From assembly GCA_034231615.1 (NCBI GenBank), contig CM067306.1, forward strand, positions 39,230,248-39,294,247: 64,000 bases of DNA. The letters are read 5' to 3'. The notes beneath the pieces are model-generated. The model made no database searches, was not told the origin of the DNA, and saw only the letters and a list, made by a program, of their open reading frames with translations. Source of the stretch: Meghimatium bilineatum. Taxonomy: Eukaryota > Mollusca > Gastropoda > Stylommatophora > Philomycidae. Below are positions 24,258-36,361 of the stretch, piece after piece (position 1 is the stretch's first letter; each line of letters begins with the position of its first letter). Position numbers and translations under genes: made by a program.

Positions 24258-25299
24258 TGTGACAGAAAGAAGATCTGCAGCGTCACAATAATTCGCGACG
24301 GAAGAAAATGCCTTTTAGGACTTACTGGTGCTGTGACCAGGTCTAAATCTGCGTAATACTGCTCGACATCAATCAATTAACCAAAGCACTCCCCTTGTCT
24401 CACAAGAATATGAGGTTTATTTACACAAGTTGGAATAGATCAATTAATAGCATCATACTCATAAGAGAGGCAAATAAACACTAGTCACAAGTCCCAATCT
24501 AGTCTTATTCGAGTTCGTCCTCAACTCTGCAGACTAATCCTAAATTGTCTGCAAATGGGCAATAATATAATAATCGCCGATTACAAATTACGCTAGCACA
24601 TCCAGGAATTGTTTCACTCGGGTTATAAGTTAAGTCTTAGAGATTGCACACCGACTGACTATCTGGCTCTGACTCTTCGTCTCTCCTGGGAGACCGAAGA
24701 CTGCTATCTCAGCTGCGAGACTAAACTAGGACTTGTCTCTCCTGGGAGACAAGTACTGACTGTCCGAGACAAGCCTGATGGAGACTGACTCCGGGGACTA
24801 CTTCCTCATGAGTGAAATGCGACCGCCGTGCTCGGCAGTCGATAATCCAATGCTTCTTCCTCCTCCACTCCTAAGTTCCTCCAAACTTCCAACCGATCAA
24901 AAGCTTTCATTTTCCCAGAGGAAAACCTCTGGCCAATCAGAAATTGATCCTTCTGGTTACAATAAACCCACGTTGCCTCAGACCAACCAGAAAGCTTCTA
25001 CCTGGTATGATTCCCGTCTGTCTATTATCTGACATGTTCTTAGGTAAACAAACGTTGCACTTGATCATAGCTTGACGCGTTCTTATAAAAACACACGTTT
25101 GGGTTTTATCGTCGCTTGACACGTTCTTAGATAAACACACCTTCGCATTGTGTGCCACCAGCGTCCATAGTGACAACATTAGCAAAGCATTCAATGTGTT
25201 GCATTTCACGCCGTCCATCTCTTGCTATCTGTGAAGGGTTCTCACTTCTTACTGTGAAACCCCGTGCCTGTGAAGGGTTCGCAACCAGATACTATCACA
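24258..25299. mobile_element. Candidate insertion, perhaps a solo LTR
   Basis: The segment begins TGTGACAG and ends TATCACA, giving short TGTGA/TCACA inverted ends as LTRs have, and it separates two halves of a LINE. Inside are short direct repeats (GACACGTTCTTAGATAAACA and GACATGTTCTTAGGTAAACA) and duplicated TGTCTCTCCTGGGAGAC-like blocks. I found no matching target duplication, so the boundaries and class are uncertain. Confidence 0.3.
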
Positions 25300-26425
25300 G
25301 TTCCTCATCAACGCAAGAGAAGCAAGCAAAAAACACCACCTGCCAAATAAATAGAGAACAAAAGGAATTGATAGACATTGAACCACCCTGCAGGCAAGCA
25401 AAAACCCCTACCATAAGGACTGAACTTTCTGACCCCTTGGCAGATAAGAACACTGTAACCACATTCCTTAAAACCATTGCCCTAGAAACAATTCATACAT
25501 ACACACCAGAAATAATCCATGAATACACAGATGGATCTGCACAAAATGTTACCAAAAAGCTGGATATGGCGCTGTGATAAAATACCCGAACACAGACCCA
25601 GAAGACCACCCAAAAATGTTTGGTCCATGCGGAGATATCTGCTCTAACTATACAGCAGAGATAATAGCAATTTAGAAAGTGCTGAATCGAATTATTGTGG
25701 ACTTTGAGAACGGAACTACCCCACCTGAAGACATAGTCATCTTCTCCGACTGAAAATCAGCACTCCAAACCTTGGAGACTAAATAAAAACCCACCCACTG
25801 GTTGCAATATCAACAGACAAATTGGCCAGCTGTCCACATCACATGGTGCAGAAGTTGCCCTTGAATGGATACATGGCCATGCCGGAGTCCCTGAAAACGA
25901 AATGACTGATAAACTAGCTAAGAGAGGTGCTGCCGTCCCCCAGTTTTCCCCAAAAATCTCCTTACAAACATGCAAACAAATCCTAAAAACAACTACAGAC
26001 AAGAATGGTTACAACAGTGCGCCAGGCGCCCAGAGACTGGACGCTCAGTATATGAACACCAACAGAAACCCAACCCAATGGATCATCTGAAACAACTCGA
26101 GCGAACAAACCAGTCTCACATTCCAACTAATGAAAGGCCACGCCCCCGTTAATAAACACCTGAACAGAATAAACCCATTACACGAACGAAATTGCAGACA
26201 CTGCAACACACAAGAAGAGACTGTTGAACACCTACTACTGCAGTGCCCAAAACTAACAGACATCCGACAAGAACTACTGCCACCACTTCCAGCTATACAC
26301 AACACACTCTACACAACTGCACCACATCTGAGGAAAACCTGTGCATTCGCCAGAAGGGCTATGGGCTGTCAAGAGCTTCCTGCTCACAGCGAAAGGGATT
26401 GAATCATCATTATCATGGGTCTGAA
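25300..26425 (+). pseudogene. I-clade LINE RNase H and Cys/His knuckle
   Basis: RNase H motifs run in order: EYTDGSAQN at 25.53 kb (catalytic Asp kept), YTAEIIAI at 25.66 kb (Glu kept), IVIFSD at 25.74 kb (Asp kept, then a stop), and PENEMTDKLAKRGA at 25.9 kb (final Asp kept). After a linker with QEWLQQC comes MKGHAPVNKHLNRI and the knuckle CRHCNTQEETVEHLLLQC at 26.2 kb. It ends with a short ATC-rich tail near 26.42 kb. Frames break at 25.58, 25.67, 25.75 and 25.97 kb. An inverted, better split copy is at 42.0-43.96 kb. Confidence 0.8.
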
Positions 26426-26573
26426 CAATATATAAGAATTACACGCAGTTGCATCACAAAGATCGAACTGGAGAGCTCAGGTTTCTGCCCTATGCAGCGT
26501 GTTCGGCGCTGAAGAAACATAGATAGAAGTTCAAGGCATACACACGGACCTCAAATGTAATATCCATAATGAC

Positions 26574-26735
26574 TTCTTCTTCTTCTGCTTTCGTTCTCAA
26601 ACTCCTGCAGATGAGCAGGATGTAATCTGGAGAACGGAATGCGTAGTGTCAGGATTTACAGCATTGGTGCATATCTGCGACATTCGGCCTGATATATCCG
26701 ACTTCAGCATGGTTTTGGCCTGATACATCTAACTT
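26574..26735 (-). mobile_element. Family S element, 5'-truncated
   Basis: The plus strand shows CTTCTTCTTCTTCTGC, then TTCGTTCTCAAACTCCTGC, AGAACGGAATGCGTAGTGTC and CATTCGGCCTGATATATCCG. The match stops near 26,735, which fits a truncated retroposed copy with its (GAA)n tail on the left. Confidence 0.7.
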
Positions 26736-27244
26736 CAGCACTTTGCTGTGCTGATCTTGTATCTGTAGTACAGTTGGTATTGAATTATACTGTACACCTA
26801 ACAAATATGACAGCGTAACATATCTTAAAAGACTGTCCCCAGTATGCATTTCTAAATCAGTATGCATTTCTAATGAGATTGATATAGCCCACAAAATCGT
26901 CGACGTTTAAAGCTGCAATACAAAGCGTGATACATACATCCAACATAAAAAGAAGAATTATGTTGTACAAATTTGTTGTATGTTACATCTATTAAGTTGT
27001 CCATGACTTGCTATTTTAAACCCCCTCTACCTCGGATTACACGTGAGTACATATTAGTAATCAATATAAAGAACATGCAATGTTTGTGTACCTTGATCGT
27101 TATAGACACGGATCAGTTGACAACAGTGACAAAGCATTCAAACCAACCATTAGGTTTGGAATATTAGACCAAAGATTTCGTTAGGAATAAAATTTAGAAA
27201 ACGGCAATAAGGATGGTGTACGCACGTACAGGTTTACGCATAAG
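26736..27244. other. No recognisable feature
   Basis: AT-rich sequence without repeats or coding motifs that I can identify. Confidence 0.4.
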
Positions 27245-27600
27245 TACCATATATAAATTGTTCTCACAGACTCACTCATAACTCGCACATAGAAAGTGTA
27301 CACAAACACAGACTCACACATAAGTACCCAATAGAAAGGGTACAGAAACATAGACACACATAAGTACCCAATATAAAATAAGTGTAAACAAACTCAGACT
27401 CACACGTAAGTACCACATAGAAAGTGTACACACACAGACTCACATATAAGTGCCACATAGAAAGGGTACAAACACAGACTCACACATAATTATGACGGAA
27501 CGTGTACACAAACACAGACTCACACATATGTACCACATAGAAAATGCACACAAATGCAGACCCACACATAAGTAAGAAATAGAACGATTACACAAACAGT
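27245..27600. repeat. About 42-bp tandem repeat, eight imperfect units
   Basis: Units share ACAGACTCACACATAAGTAC and CACATAGAAAGTGTACACAA with frequent substitutions. Confidence 0.8.
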
Positions 27601-29262
27601 GATGAGAAGAGACAGGGTTGAGTTAATTAAGGCAGTGATGAGAAGAGACAAGGTTTAGTTAATTAAGGCAGTGATAAGAAGAGACAACTTTAGTTAATTA
27701 CGGCAGTTATGAGAAGAGACAAGGTTTAGTTAATTACGGCAGTTATGAGAAGAAACAGGGTTGAGTTAATTAAGGCAGTGATGAGAAGAGACAGGGTTGA
27801 GTTAATTAAGGCAGTGATGAGAAGAGACAGGGTTGAGTTAATTAACGCAGTGATGAGAAGAGACAGGGTTGAGTTAATTAAGGCAGTGATGAGAAGAGAC
27901 AGGGTTGAGTTAATTAAGGCAGTGATGAGAAGAGACAGGGTTGAGTTAATTAAGGCAGTGATGAGAAGAGACAGGGTTGAGTTAATTAAGGCAGTGATGA
28001 GAAGAGACAGGGTTGAGTTAATTAAGGCAGTGATGAGAAGAGACAGGGTTGAGTTAATTAACGCAGTGATGAGAAGAGACAGTGTTGAGTTAATGAACGC
28101 AGTGATGAGAAGAGACAGTGTTGAGTTAATGAACGCAGTGATGAGCATAGACAGTGTTGAGTTAATTAAGGCAGTGATGAGAAGAGACAGGGTTGAGTTA
28201 ATTAAGGCAGTGATGAGAAGAGACAGTGTTGAGTTAATGAACGCAGTGATGAGAAGAGACAGTGTTGAGTTAATGAACGCAGTGATGAGAAGAGACAGTG
28301 TTGAGTTAATGAACGCAGTGATGAGCATAGACAGTGTTGAGTTAATTAAGGCAGTGATGAGAAGAGACAGTGTTGAGTTAATTAAGGCAGTGATAAGAAG
28401 AGACAACTTTAGTTAATTACGGCAGTTATGAGAAGAGACAGGGTTTAGTTAATTAAGGAAGTTATGAGAAGAGACAGGACAGTGATAAGAAGAGACAGAT
28501 TGAGTTAATTAAGGCAGTGATGAGAAGAGACAGGGTTGAGTTAATGAACGCAGTGATGAGCATAGACAGTGTTGAGTTAATTAAGGCAGTGATGAGAAGA
28601 GACAGTGTTGAGTTAATTAAGGCAGTGATGAGAAGAGACAGTGTTGAGTTAATGAACGCAGTGATGAGAAGAGACAGTGTTGAGTTAATGAACGCAGTGA
28701 TGAGCATAGACAGTGTTGAGTTAATTAAGGCAGTGATGAGAAGAGACAGGGTTGAGTTAATTAAGGCAGTGATGAGAAGAGACAGTGTTGAGTTAATGAA
28801 CGCAGTGATGAGAAGAGACAGTGTTGAGTTAATGAACGCAGTGATGAGAAGAGACAGTGTTGAGTTAATGAACGCAGTGATGAGCATAGACAGTGTTGAG
28901 TTAATTAAGGCAGTGATGAGAAGAGACAGTGTTGAGTTAATTAAGGCAGTGATAAGAAGAGACAACTTTAGTTAATTACGGCAGTTATGAGAAGAGACAG
29001 GGTTTAGTTAATTAAGGAAGTTATGAGAAGAGACAGGACAGTGATAAGAAGAGACAGATTGAGTTAATTAAGGCAGTGATAAGAAGAGACAGATTGAGTT
29101 AATTAAGGCAGTGATAAGAAGAGACAGGGTTGAGTTAATTAAGGCAGTGATGAGAAGAGACAAGGTTTACTTAATTAGGACAGTTATGAGAAGATACAGG
29201 GTTGAGTTAATTAGGACAGTTATGAGAAGAGTCAGGGTTGAGTTAATTAGGAAAGTTATCAG
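27598..29262. repeat. 36-bp minisatellite, open on both strands
   Basis: Units are TGAGAAGAGACAG, then GGTTGAGTTAATTAAGGCAG plus a few bases. Because 36 is a multiple of three, one frame stays open on each strand: MRRDRVELIKAV units on plus (27,745-28,416 and 28,517-28,975) and LLITALINSTLS units on minus (27,726-28,406 and 28,462-28,965). Variants with ATGAACGC or AGCATAGAC recur in order. No promoter, signal or domain supports translation; I call it non-coding. Confidence 0.95.
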
Positions 29263-29722
29263 TGACCAGGAAAAATTTGTTGAAAGATACAATGTACATA
29301 TCCAGAGAATATGGTGGGACGATACGGGAATCACTTATGATTTATATGTCATTTCTGGAAAGTTCCGAAGAACTCACAACCAGAAACTTAATAGGACACT
29401 GAAAGTGTATATTTTTAGATGTCTGATGTACTGGCTAGTTCAACATTTCTGATAATTTCTCCAGTGATGCAATGATGTTTCTTAATAAATAATCAACAAC
29501 CTTCATATATCTCACGCATTATCTATATATCTGTATTTTATTATTTTTGTACCGATGATTGACTTCTGACTATTGGAGTTATGTATGGTTGAGAATAGAA
29601 AGTGTATTCACGTGAGTAGATAACAACAGTATGATGTACGATAACCGGCAGGTAAAGTGTCAAACTCACTAAGAAAAGGTACAAAAATATAATTTTTTTT
29701 CCTCAAGAAAAACATTAATAAA

Positions 29723-29885
29723 CACACTATGAAAGATAGAACGCATTCTCCGGTAATCGAAGGTCGACCAAGACGTCGTTGGACAAGATTTATTCAGGAA
29801 TGCATGCACGTGTCGCTAGAGGAAGCGGGACATCTTGTCAGAGACAGCGGTGATTTCAGGAGATTCATAACGAAGACTACATTCT
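29723..29885 (+). pseudogene. LINE ORF2 C-terminal fragment
   Basis: The plus-strand frame reads IEGRPRRRWTRFIQECMHVS and continues to RDSGDFRRFI. GRPRRRW followed by a helix and RRF is the closing segment of LINE ORF2. A CA microsatellite follows at about 29,899. Confidence 0.7.
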
Positions 29886-29971
29886 GGAAAGAATACATCA
29901 CACACACACACACTTACCATCTTAAGCTAAAAGTTTGTCCACTTTCCTCAAGATTTATTACCATACATCTA

Positions 29972-30247
29972 ATTATTCTTCTTCTGCGTTCGTTCTCAAA
30001 CTCATGTAGATTAGCAGGATGTAGTCAGAGAACGGAATATGTTGTCATGGTTTACAGCATTGCTGCGATATCTGCGCATTTCGGCCTGACACATCCGACG
30101 TCAGCATGGCTTTGGGTCACTGGCCCTATATGGGATGGGGCAGCCAACTCCATCCCATAACCTTAGTCTCCTTTTACGACATGCGTGGAAGGTAAATAGT
30201 GTTGCTATTCTTTGCTCCCCTTTCGGGCCTCGGCAACACACGGGCGA
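29972..30247 (-). mobile_element. Family S element, nearly full length
   Basis: The plus strand runs from TTCTTCTTCTGCGTTCG through GATTAGCAGGATGTAGTC, GCGATATCTGCGCATTTCGG, CTATATGGGATGGGGCAGCC and ACGACATGCGTGGAAGGTAA to CTCCCCTTTCGGGCCTCGGC. It is about 275 bp, one of the most complete copies, with no coding capacity. I infer a non-autonomous element with a (GAA)n 3' tail. Confidence 0.8.
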
Positions 30248-31100
30248 AACATCTAATTAAATATCATCTAACTCTTTTGTTTTCGACGTTGTCGATGTGG
30301 GTGGCCACGGAGAAAAGTGTTGAAATTGGTGGGCCACAGAAAGCCATTTCAGCGATATGTAACGAGATAAATGGTAGCAAGTTTTAAAGAAAGTCAATAC
30401 TAACTGGGATTTTTTTATGTTTAAAGAGAGGGGACTGTTCATGAAAGACAACTTATCTCACAATGGAACCACTGACACACAAAATGTTTGAGAACCAATA
30501 CTATAAATTATTTCAAAAATGATACATTCCTGCTACACACTTCTTTTTGACAAAAAAAAATACTCTGTGGCAAGACCTCCTCCCTCCCCCAAGCCCTCCT
30601 CCTTTCAAGTAAAATGATGTAACCCATAGAGGAAATATAGTCCACGCAGAGAACCACTGCACTTGTATGTACTATATATCTATATATAAATAGACGGGGG
30701 CAGAGATCTGGAATCATACAGTTTAACAGACTAACAAAACTGGCTAAATAACCGCATGAACAATATAGATAACAGTACACAAAACATACGGAATCAACAT
30801 GTCGGACAATAGGCCGTTATCGAAGTCTCTCCAGTATAGTCCTAAGTGCGGAGTCATTCATCTGGGCTGACCCATCTGCCCATTGGTAATTTTGCGTATA
30901 GTATCGCAAGCCAATGAAAAGCACGGGAAAATTCTAATAGTGTGACTTATCTATGATGACCCATTATCTGAGCGCTCCTTTAAAAGAATAGTCCTTCAGC
31001 AAATATCTTCCATCTTGCCCTATCTTTAGTTATTATTTTTTTTCAACTCTTATTGTGGAAATTGTCTTGCTTTTATCCAGAAAAACCAAAACAGTCAAAT
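30248..31100. other. Unclassified
   Basis: Apart from an A-run and short AT repeats near 30.67 kb, I see no gene or repeat. TTGAGAACCAATACT at 30,489 and GAGAACCACTG at 30,651 resemble hAT ends, but no pair with a target duplication was found. Confidence 0.35.
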
Positions 31101-31235
31101 AAGAGCAATGCAAGTAAGAATATCATCAAGGAGACAGTGCAGGTAACAATATCATCAAGGAGACAATGCAGGTAACAATATCATCAAGGAGACAATGCAG
31201 GTAACAATATCATCAAGGAGACAAGAGTTACTGTC
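31100..31235. repeat. 29-bp tandem repeat, four units
   Basis: Units of GTAACAATATCATCAAGGAG plus ACAATGCAG, nearly identical. Confidence 0.85.
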
Positions 31236-31276
31236 TTAAAGGTTAGCTGTACATTAGTAAATTACTTCAACAATTT

Positions 31277-31297
31277 GTGGGGGGGGGGGGGGGGGGA
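31277..31297. repeat. Poly-G tract
   Basis: About 20 consecutive G. A second tract of about 17 G lies at 31,728-31,744. Both may be unstable or mis-called in length. Confidence 0.8.
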
Positions 31298-31373
31298 GAT
31301 TGCGGAGAGAAGATCTGAAGAAGTTTGAGTTTTTGAATAGGATGGGGGAAGGGGGTGTTATATCGTTACATTG

Positions 31374-31645
31374 TTTCTTCTGCCTTCGTTCTAAAACGCC
31401 TGCATTCCAGAGAACGGAATGCGTTGTGTCATGGTTTATAACTTAGATGCGATAACTGCACCTTTCAGCCTGACACATCTGAGTTCATTGTCTTCTACGT
31501 CACTTTGACTCTAAATTAGGTGGGACAATCAACGCCTCCCCATAACCATCCCAGTTGCCTCTTACAACATGCATGAAGGTAAACAGTGTTGCTATTCTTT
31601 GCTCACCCTTCAGGCGTCTCTACATCCCACACAACACACAGGTGA
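31374..31645 (-). mobile_element. Family S element, diverged copy
   Basis: The landmarks keep their order (TTCTTCTGCCTTCGTTCTAA, AGAACGGAATGCGTTGTGTC, CCTTTCAGCCTGACACATC, GCATGAAGGTAAACAGTGTT, CTATTCTTTGCTC) with small deletions. Confidence 0.75.
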
Positions 31646-32242
31646 TTACATTACTTGAATTCAAAACATTTGAAAAATCATGTAATTTTGTTTCGCATAT
31701 TTTCCTACCTAAAAATTGTATTATTTGGGGGGGGGGGGGGGGGGTGTTAATAATTATACAAGGCAGGGGATCCCTGACAAGGGCAGGGCAATGGGGGAGT
31801 GGTTCAAAATTAACTCCAAAAAATTGACGTAATCTATGGAAGGCTTCTTACGTCAATCTAATAATACAAATAGTATTACTGGACTAGACACTGCCAGACA
31901 TTAAATAACACAAAAACCATACAAGCGATGACGTTTTATGATAGAAACCGATGTTAAAAACGAGGAATGAGAACGAAACAAAAACAACTAGGGCATGAAA
32001 AGAAATATAATGACATACAGCATACTTATATATAAGTGTGAATGAATAGTGTAAGAATGTGTAAACAGTTTAGTGTGATCAAATTTTACCAGTCATAATT
32101 CCTAATATTTAAAGGATGGTGCGCTAGAAAAACCCTAGCGTATTTTCCCCATGATTCACGCATGATCGATGAAAATTCTTACAAGTAAAATATTGCGAAA
32201 CAAATTTACGTGGTGCAATATCGGGTATGTCATCACTTATAG
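31646..32242. other. Unclassified, with a second poly-G tract
   Basis: AT-rich apart from the G tract at 31.73 kb. No coding motif seen. Confidence 0.4.
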
Positions 32243-32592
32243 CAGGGGTGGGCAAACTACAGCCCGCGGGCCGCATACGGGTCGCATGCGGTCCGACATT
32301 GGATATTTTGCGGCCCTCAAGCACATTTTTAAATACACGAACATTGTTAAAATATTTGCAAAACCTTTTATCCATATTAGAAAATATACTGATATACTGT
32401 AAGTCTGTTAGAAATGTAATTTATTTCAGAAGTTATCTACATTATATAAAACTACCTTTTTTTCAATAAATATATTTAATTGATTACTTACCGAGAATTT
32501 TAAAGAAAAACATACATAATATTATATGCGGCCCTCCAATAGCTTTAAAATGTTTAATGCGGCTATCTGCACAAAAAGTTTGCCTACCCCTG
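32243..32592. mobile_element. hAT-type MITE with intact target duplication
   Basis: The element begins CAGGGGTGGGCAAACT and ends AGTTTGCCTACCCCTG, inverted ends with one mismatch. It is flanked on both sides by the 8-bp duplication ACTTATAG (32,235-32,242 and 32,593-32,600). At 350 bp it is non-coding. The subterminal GCCCGCGGGCCGC and TGCGGCCCTC blocks are typical of hAT families that carry this end. An autonomous hAT transposase elsewhere would have moved it. Confidence 0.92.
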
Positions 32593-33604
32593 ACTTATAG
32601 TGGTATCCTGCACATGCGTTACTATGATCAGAAGTGAATAACAATGTGCCCAGGGCCTAAGATATCTCCCCACTTGGAGGGGGGAGGGGGCCTGATACCT
32701 AAAACAAAATAGTTGTTGAAATAATAAAAAAAAAGTCATCCGTGCGTTTTCATGTGACCAGTCGTGTTTTTGAAAAACATATTTATGAACCTTTTTTGAC
32801 CTGAAAAAAATCGCTATGTGTGTGGGGGAAGAAGTTTGCTATTTGCCTACCTTTTGGCCAAGTTTCTATTACTAAAAGTCATGTTTCGTTCTGCGAAGTG
32901 GGGTTGGGGGTATCCCCATTCCCTATCTACGGGCCTGATTGTAATTTTATATTTAGAGACGACTAGGAAGGGTTGGGCGATATGATTGATTACCTACTCC
33001 AGTAGACGATGATAATGAAAACCATTCAAACGGTGTTTTGTCTGAAAATTTCAAAAGATATATGCACTGAAAGGCGCAAATATCGCAATTATTTTTAAAC
33101 ACTAAAATCATACGTAACTACATTCACGAAACTCAAATTACTATGTGAAATCCGAGAAAATATAAAAAGATAATTTAATTATGAACCAGTATAACAAACG
33201 AGTATCATAAGGTCTCAGCCGTGGCCATCCAGATATAAGACTGGTTGACTCATTGGGAATCATCCTTTAATTATGACGAATTTTACTTTTCCCAGTCATT
33301 GCTCACTGTGTGTATAATTTGTGATGACGGTCAATAAAAATCATGGAAAAAGTCAATAGTGAGGTAAAGTAGAACATGATTTTTAGTATGACAAAATGTA
33401 AAATTTACGGCTAGACTTTATTTCTCCGCCATGCTGATTCAAGGGGGAGGGTGGAGGTAGATTTTCTCAGCATGATGCATGTCTTCCAAAAGTATCCCCA
33501 CCCCCCCCCTTTTAAATGGTTTTTCTTTAAAATGTCGCCACCCAAAATGTATTTTTATTGGTGTCGCCTGATGCTGCCGTTTCACTGCATCATACCTCGT
33601 CATG
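32593..33604. other. Unclassified
   Basis: Some G-rich tracts (32.68, 32.90 and 33.44 kb) but no gene or element recognised. Confidence 0.4.
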
Positions 33605-35165
33605 GCCCTGAATGACTCTATGTAACAGTGAAGAACTTCCATATGTCAGTACTGACTCTATGTAACAGTGAAGAACTTCCATATGTCAGTACTGACTCTA
33701 TGTAACAGTGAAGAACTTCCATGTCAGTACTGACTCTATGTAACAGTGAAGAACTTCCATGTCAGTACTGACTCTATGTAACAGTGAAGAACTTCCATAT
33801 GTCAGTACTGACTCTATGTAACAGTGAAGAACTTCCATGTCAGTACTGACTCTATGTAACAGTGAAGAACTTCCATGTCAGTACTGACTCTATGTAACAG
33901 TGAAGAACTTCCATGTCAGTACTGACTCTATGTAACAGTGAAGAACTTCCATATGTCAGTACTGACTCTATGTAACAGTGAAGAACTTCCATGTCAGTAC
34001 TGACTCTATGTAACAGTGAAGAACTTCCATGTCAGTACTGACTCTATGTAACAGTGAAGAACTTCCATGTCAGTACTGACTCTATGTAACAGTGAAGAAC
34101 TTCCATGTCAGTACTGACTCTATGTAACAGTGAAGAACTTCCATATGTCAGTACTGACTCTATGTAACAGTGAAGAACTTCCATGTCAGTACTGACTCTA
34201 TGTAACAGTGAAGAACTTCCATGTCAGTACTGACTCTATGTAACAGTGAAGAACTTCCATATGTCAGTACTGACTCTATGTAACAGTGAAGAACTTCCAT
34301 GTCAGTACTGACTCTATGTAACAGTGAAGAACTTCCACATGTCAGTACTGACTCTATGTAACAGTGAAGAACTTCCATGTCAGTACTGACTCTATGTAAC
34401 AGTGAAGAACTTCCATGTCAGTACTGACTCTATGTAACAGTGAAGAACTTCCACATGTCAGTACTGACTCTATGTAACAGTGAAGAACTTCCATGTCAGT
34501 ACTGACTCTATGTAACAGTGAAGAACTTCCATATGTCAGTACTGACTCTATGTAACAGTGAAGAACTTCCATGTCAGTACTGACTCTATGTAACAGTGAA
34601 GAACTTCCATATGTCAGTACTGACTCTATGTAACAGTGAAGAACTTCCATGTCAGTACTGACTCTATGTAACAGTGAAGAACTTCCATGTCAGTACTGAC
34701 TCTATGTAACAGTGAAGAACTTCCATATGTCAGTACTGACTCTATGTAACAGTGAAGAACTTCCATATGCCAGTACTGACTCTATGTAACAGTGAAGAAC
34801 TTCCATATGTCAGTACTGACTCTATGTAACAGTGAAGAACTTCCATATGTCAGTACTGACTCTATGTAACAGTGAAGAACTTCCATGTCAGTACTGTCTC
34901 TATGTAACAGTGAAGAACTTCCATATGTCAGTACTGTCTCTATGTAACAGTGAAGAACTTCCATATGTCAGTACTGACTCTATGTAACAGTGAAGAACTT
35001 CCATATGCCAGTACTGACTCTATGTAACAGTGAAGAACTTCAATATGTCAGTACTGACTCTATGTAACAGTGAAGAACTTCCATATGCCAGTACTGACTC
35101 TATGTAACAGTGAAGAACTTCCATATGTCAGTACTGACTCTACGTAAACAGTGAAGAACTTTCAT
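33605..35165. repeat. 38/40-bp minisatellite, about 40 units
   Basis: Units of TGACTCTATGTAACAGTGAA, GAACTTCCAT, optional AT, then GTCAGTAC. The two lengths differ by one AT dinucleotide. Rare variants (CACATGTC, ATATGCC, TACTGTCTC) cluster, showing local spread. The last unit (TACGTAAAC) is diverged. Minus-strand open frames (MEVLHCYIESV units) are by-products. Confidence 0.95.
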
Positions 35166-35179
35166 TTTTCAGTGAACAC

Positions 35180-35570
35180 ACTTCCAATGAACAAACAACT
35201 AGAAGAAAAGATTGATGCATTTGAGATGTGGATGCATAGAATAGGAGAACTTCATAGACAGAGAAGAAAACAAAGAAAGAGATAACATTATGATAACATT
35301 ACATATGAAAAAAAATAACTTTTAAAGGAAATAAAAATCAAAGAAATTAAGTCTTTTGGACATGTTAAAAGACATGACACCTTGTTACAGAACTTACTTG
35401 AGGGTAAAGTCGAGGGGAGGCGAGCAGGGATACAAACAGGAGAGAAACATCATAAGATGGACAAGTTAGAATCTATCAGTGTATCACCAAAACAAAGAAA
35501 TATTATGTTGGAGGTCTGTTACAGTGAAACTTCATTGCTGAGATGGCACATGATGATGACGAGCACATCC
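35180..35570 (+). pseudogene. LINE family A, ORF2 C-terminus
   Basis: Readable blocks are NKQLEEKIDAFEMWMHRI, KEIKIKEIKSFGHVKRHDTL, then LLEGKVEGRRAG. It aligns with 52.0-52.4 kb. The 3' end near CACATGATGATGACGAG matches the family A end TTGATGATGATGAG. Frames are broken. Confidence 0.75.
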
Positions 35571-35889
35571 TTTTCAAGACATAAAGATCAACACAACATT
35601 TTGTGGTTATTTTCTAGACAGTAAATATTTTCAATAGACTACCATTGCTTTCTGATCATTCTGAATACACTCACTGGCAGAAAATGTACTCTGCACCTTA
35701 GTTATTCACATTGAAATTAAATAAAGCATATTGTCTAAAAAAAAATCACTACCAAAGTAGTAAAAAAAATGCTTCGTTGACAGCTTTTATCTGAATAAAT
35801 GTGGTATGCTGCCAAAAATACCGCGTCCACAACAGAAGTGAGCTAAATGATTGAGTTCTTCTCTAGTGGTATAGGAGCAGAAACGGCTT
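35571..35889. other. No recognisable feature
   Basis: AT-rich sequence with poly-A patches. Confidence 0.4.
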
Positions 35890-36115
35890 TAGTCCTACTG
35901 GAGCCCTAGCTAATGTCCAGATATTGGAGACATGCACATACTTTGTCCTACTGGGGTTCCAGCTAATGTCCAGATCTTGGAGACCTGTACATATTGTACT
36001 TTGTCCTACTGGGGTTCCAGCTAATGTCCAGATCTTGGAGACCAGCACATATAGTACTTTGTCCTTCTGGAGTTTCAGCGAATGTCCAGATCTTAGAGAC
36101 ATGCACATATAATAT
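35890..36115. repeat. About 57-60-bp tandem repeat, four units
   Basis: Units share TTTGTCCTACTGGGGTTCCA, GCTAATGTCCAGATCTTGGA and GAC, then CACATA. The two middle units are the closest pair. Confidence 0.85.
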
Positions 36116-36225
36116 TTCTAGATCTGCTGGCAGACTTGTCCTGTGGATCATATTTTTCCACACCGTCTACAACCTTAGTAAAGTTAAAATGTGTATATTT
36201 AGTCCAAAGGTTACCTAAGTGCGCC

Positions 36226-36361
36226 CAGGGGTGAAATTCATTCGCCAGAATGAAAATAGACTTAAAATTATTAGGTCTCTAGTTTTGCTTCATATTAAGG
36301 GCGCCGCCGGACATAATCTGAAAGTTAAGGGCACCATGGCTTTAAAAAGTTTGGAAACCCT
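36226..36361. mobile_element. Possible hAT-type remnant
   Basis: The left end CAGGGGTGAAATTC and the right end GTTTGGAAACCCTG are weakly inverted, as in hAT MITEs. No 8-bp target duplication is visible, so this may be two unrelated ends. Confidence 0.3.

Noticed and set aside
27726..28975. Open frames of 150-226 codons on both strands in the 36-bp array
   Set aside because: A unit length divisible by three without stops explains them; both strands cannot plausibly be coding.
34160..34964. MEVLHCYIESV-type repeat protein in the 38/40-bp array
   Set aside because: A by-product of the repeat unit; frames restart wherever the optional AT changes the unit length.
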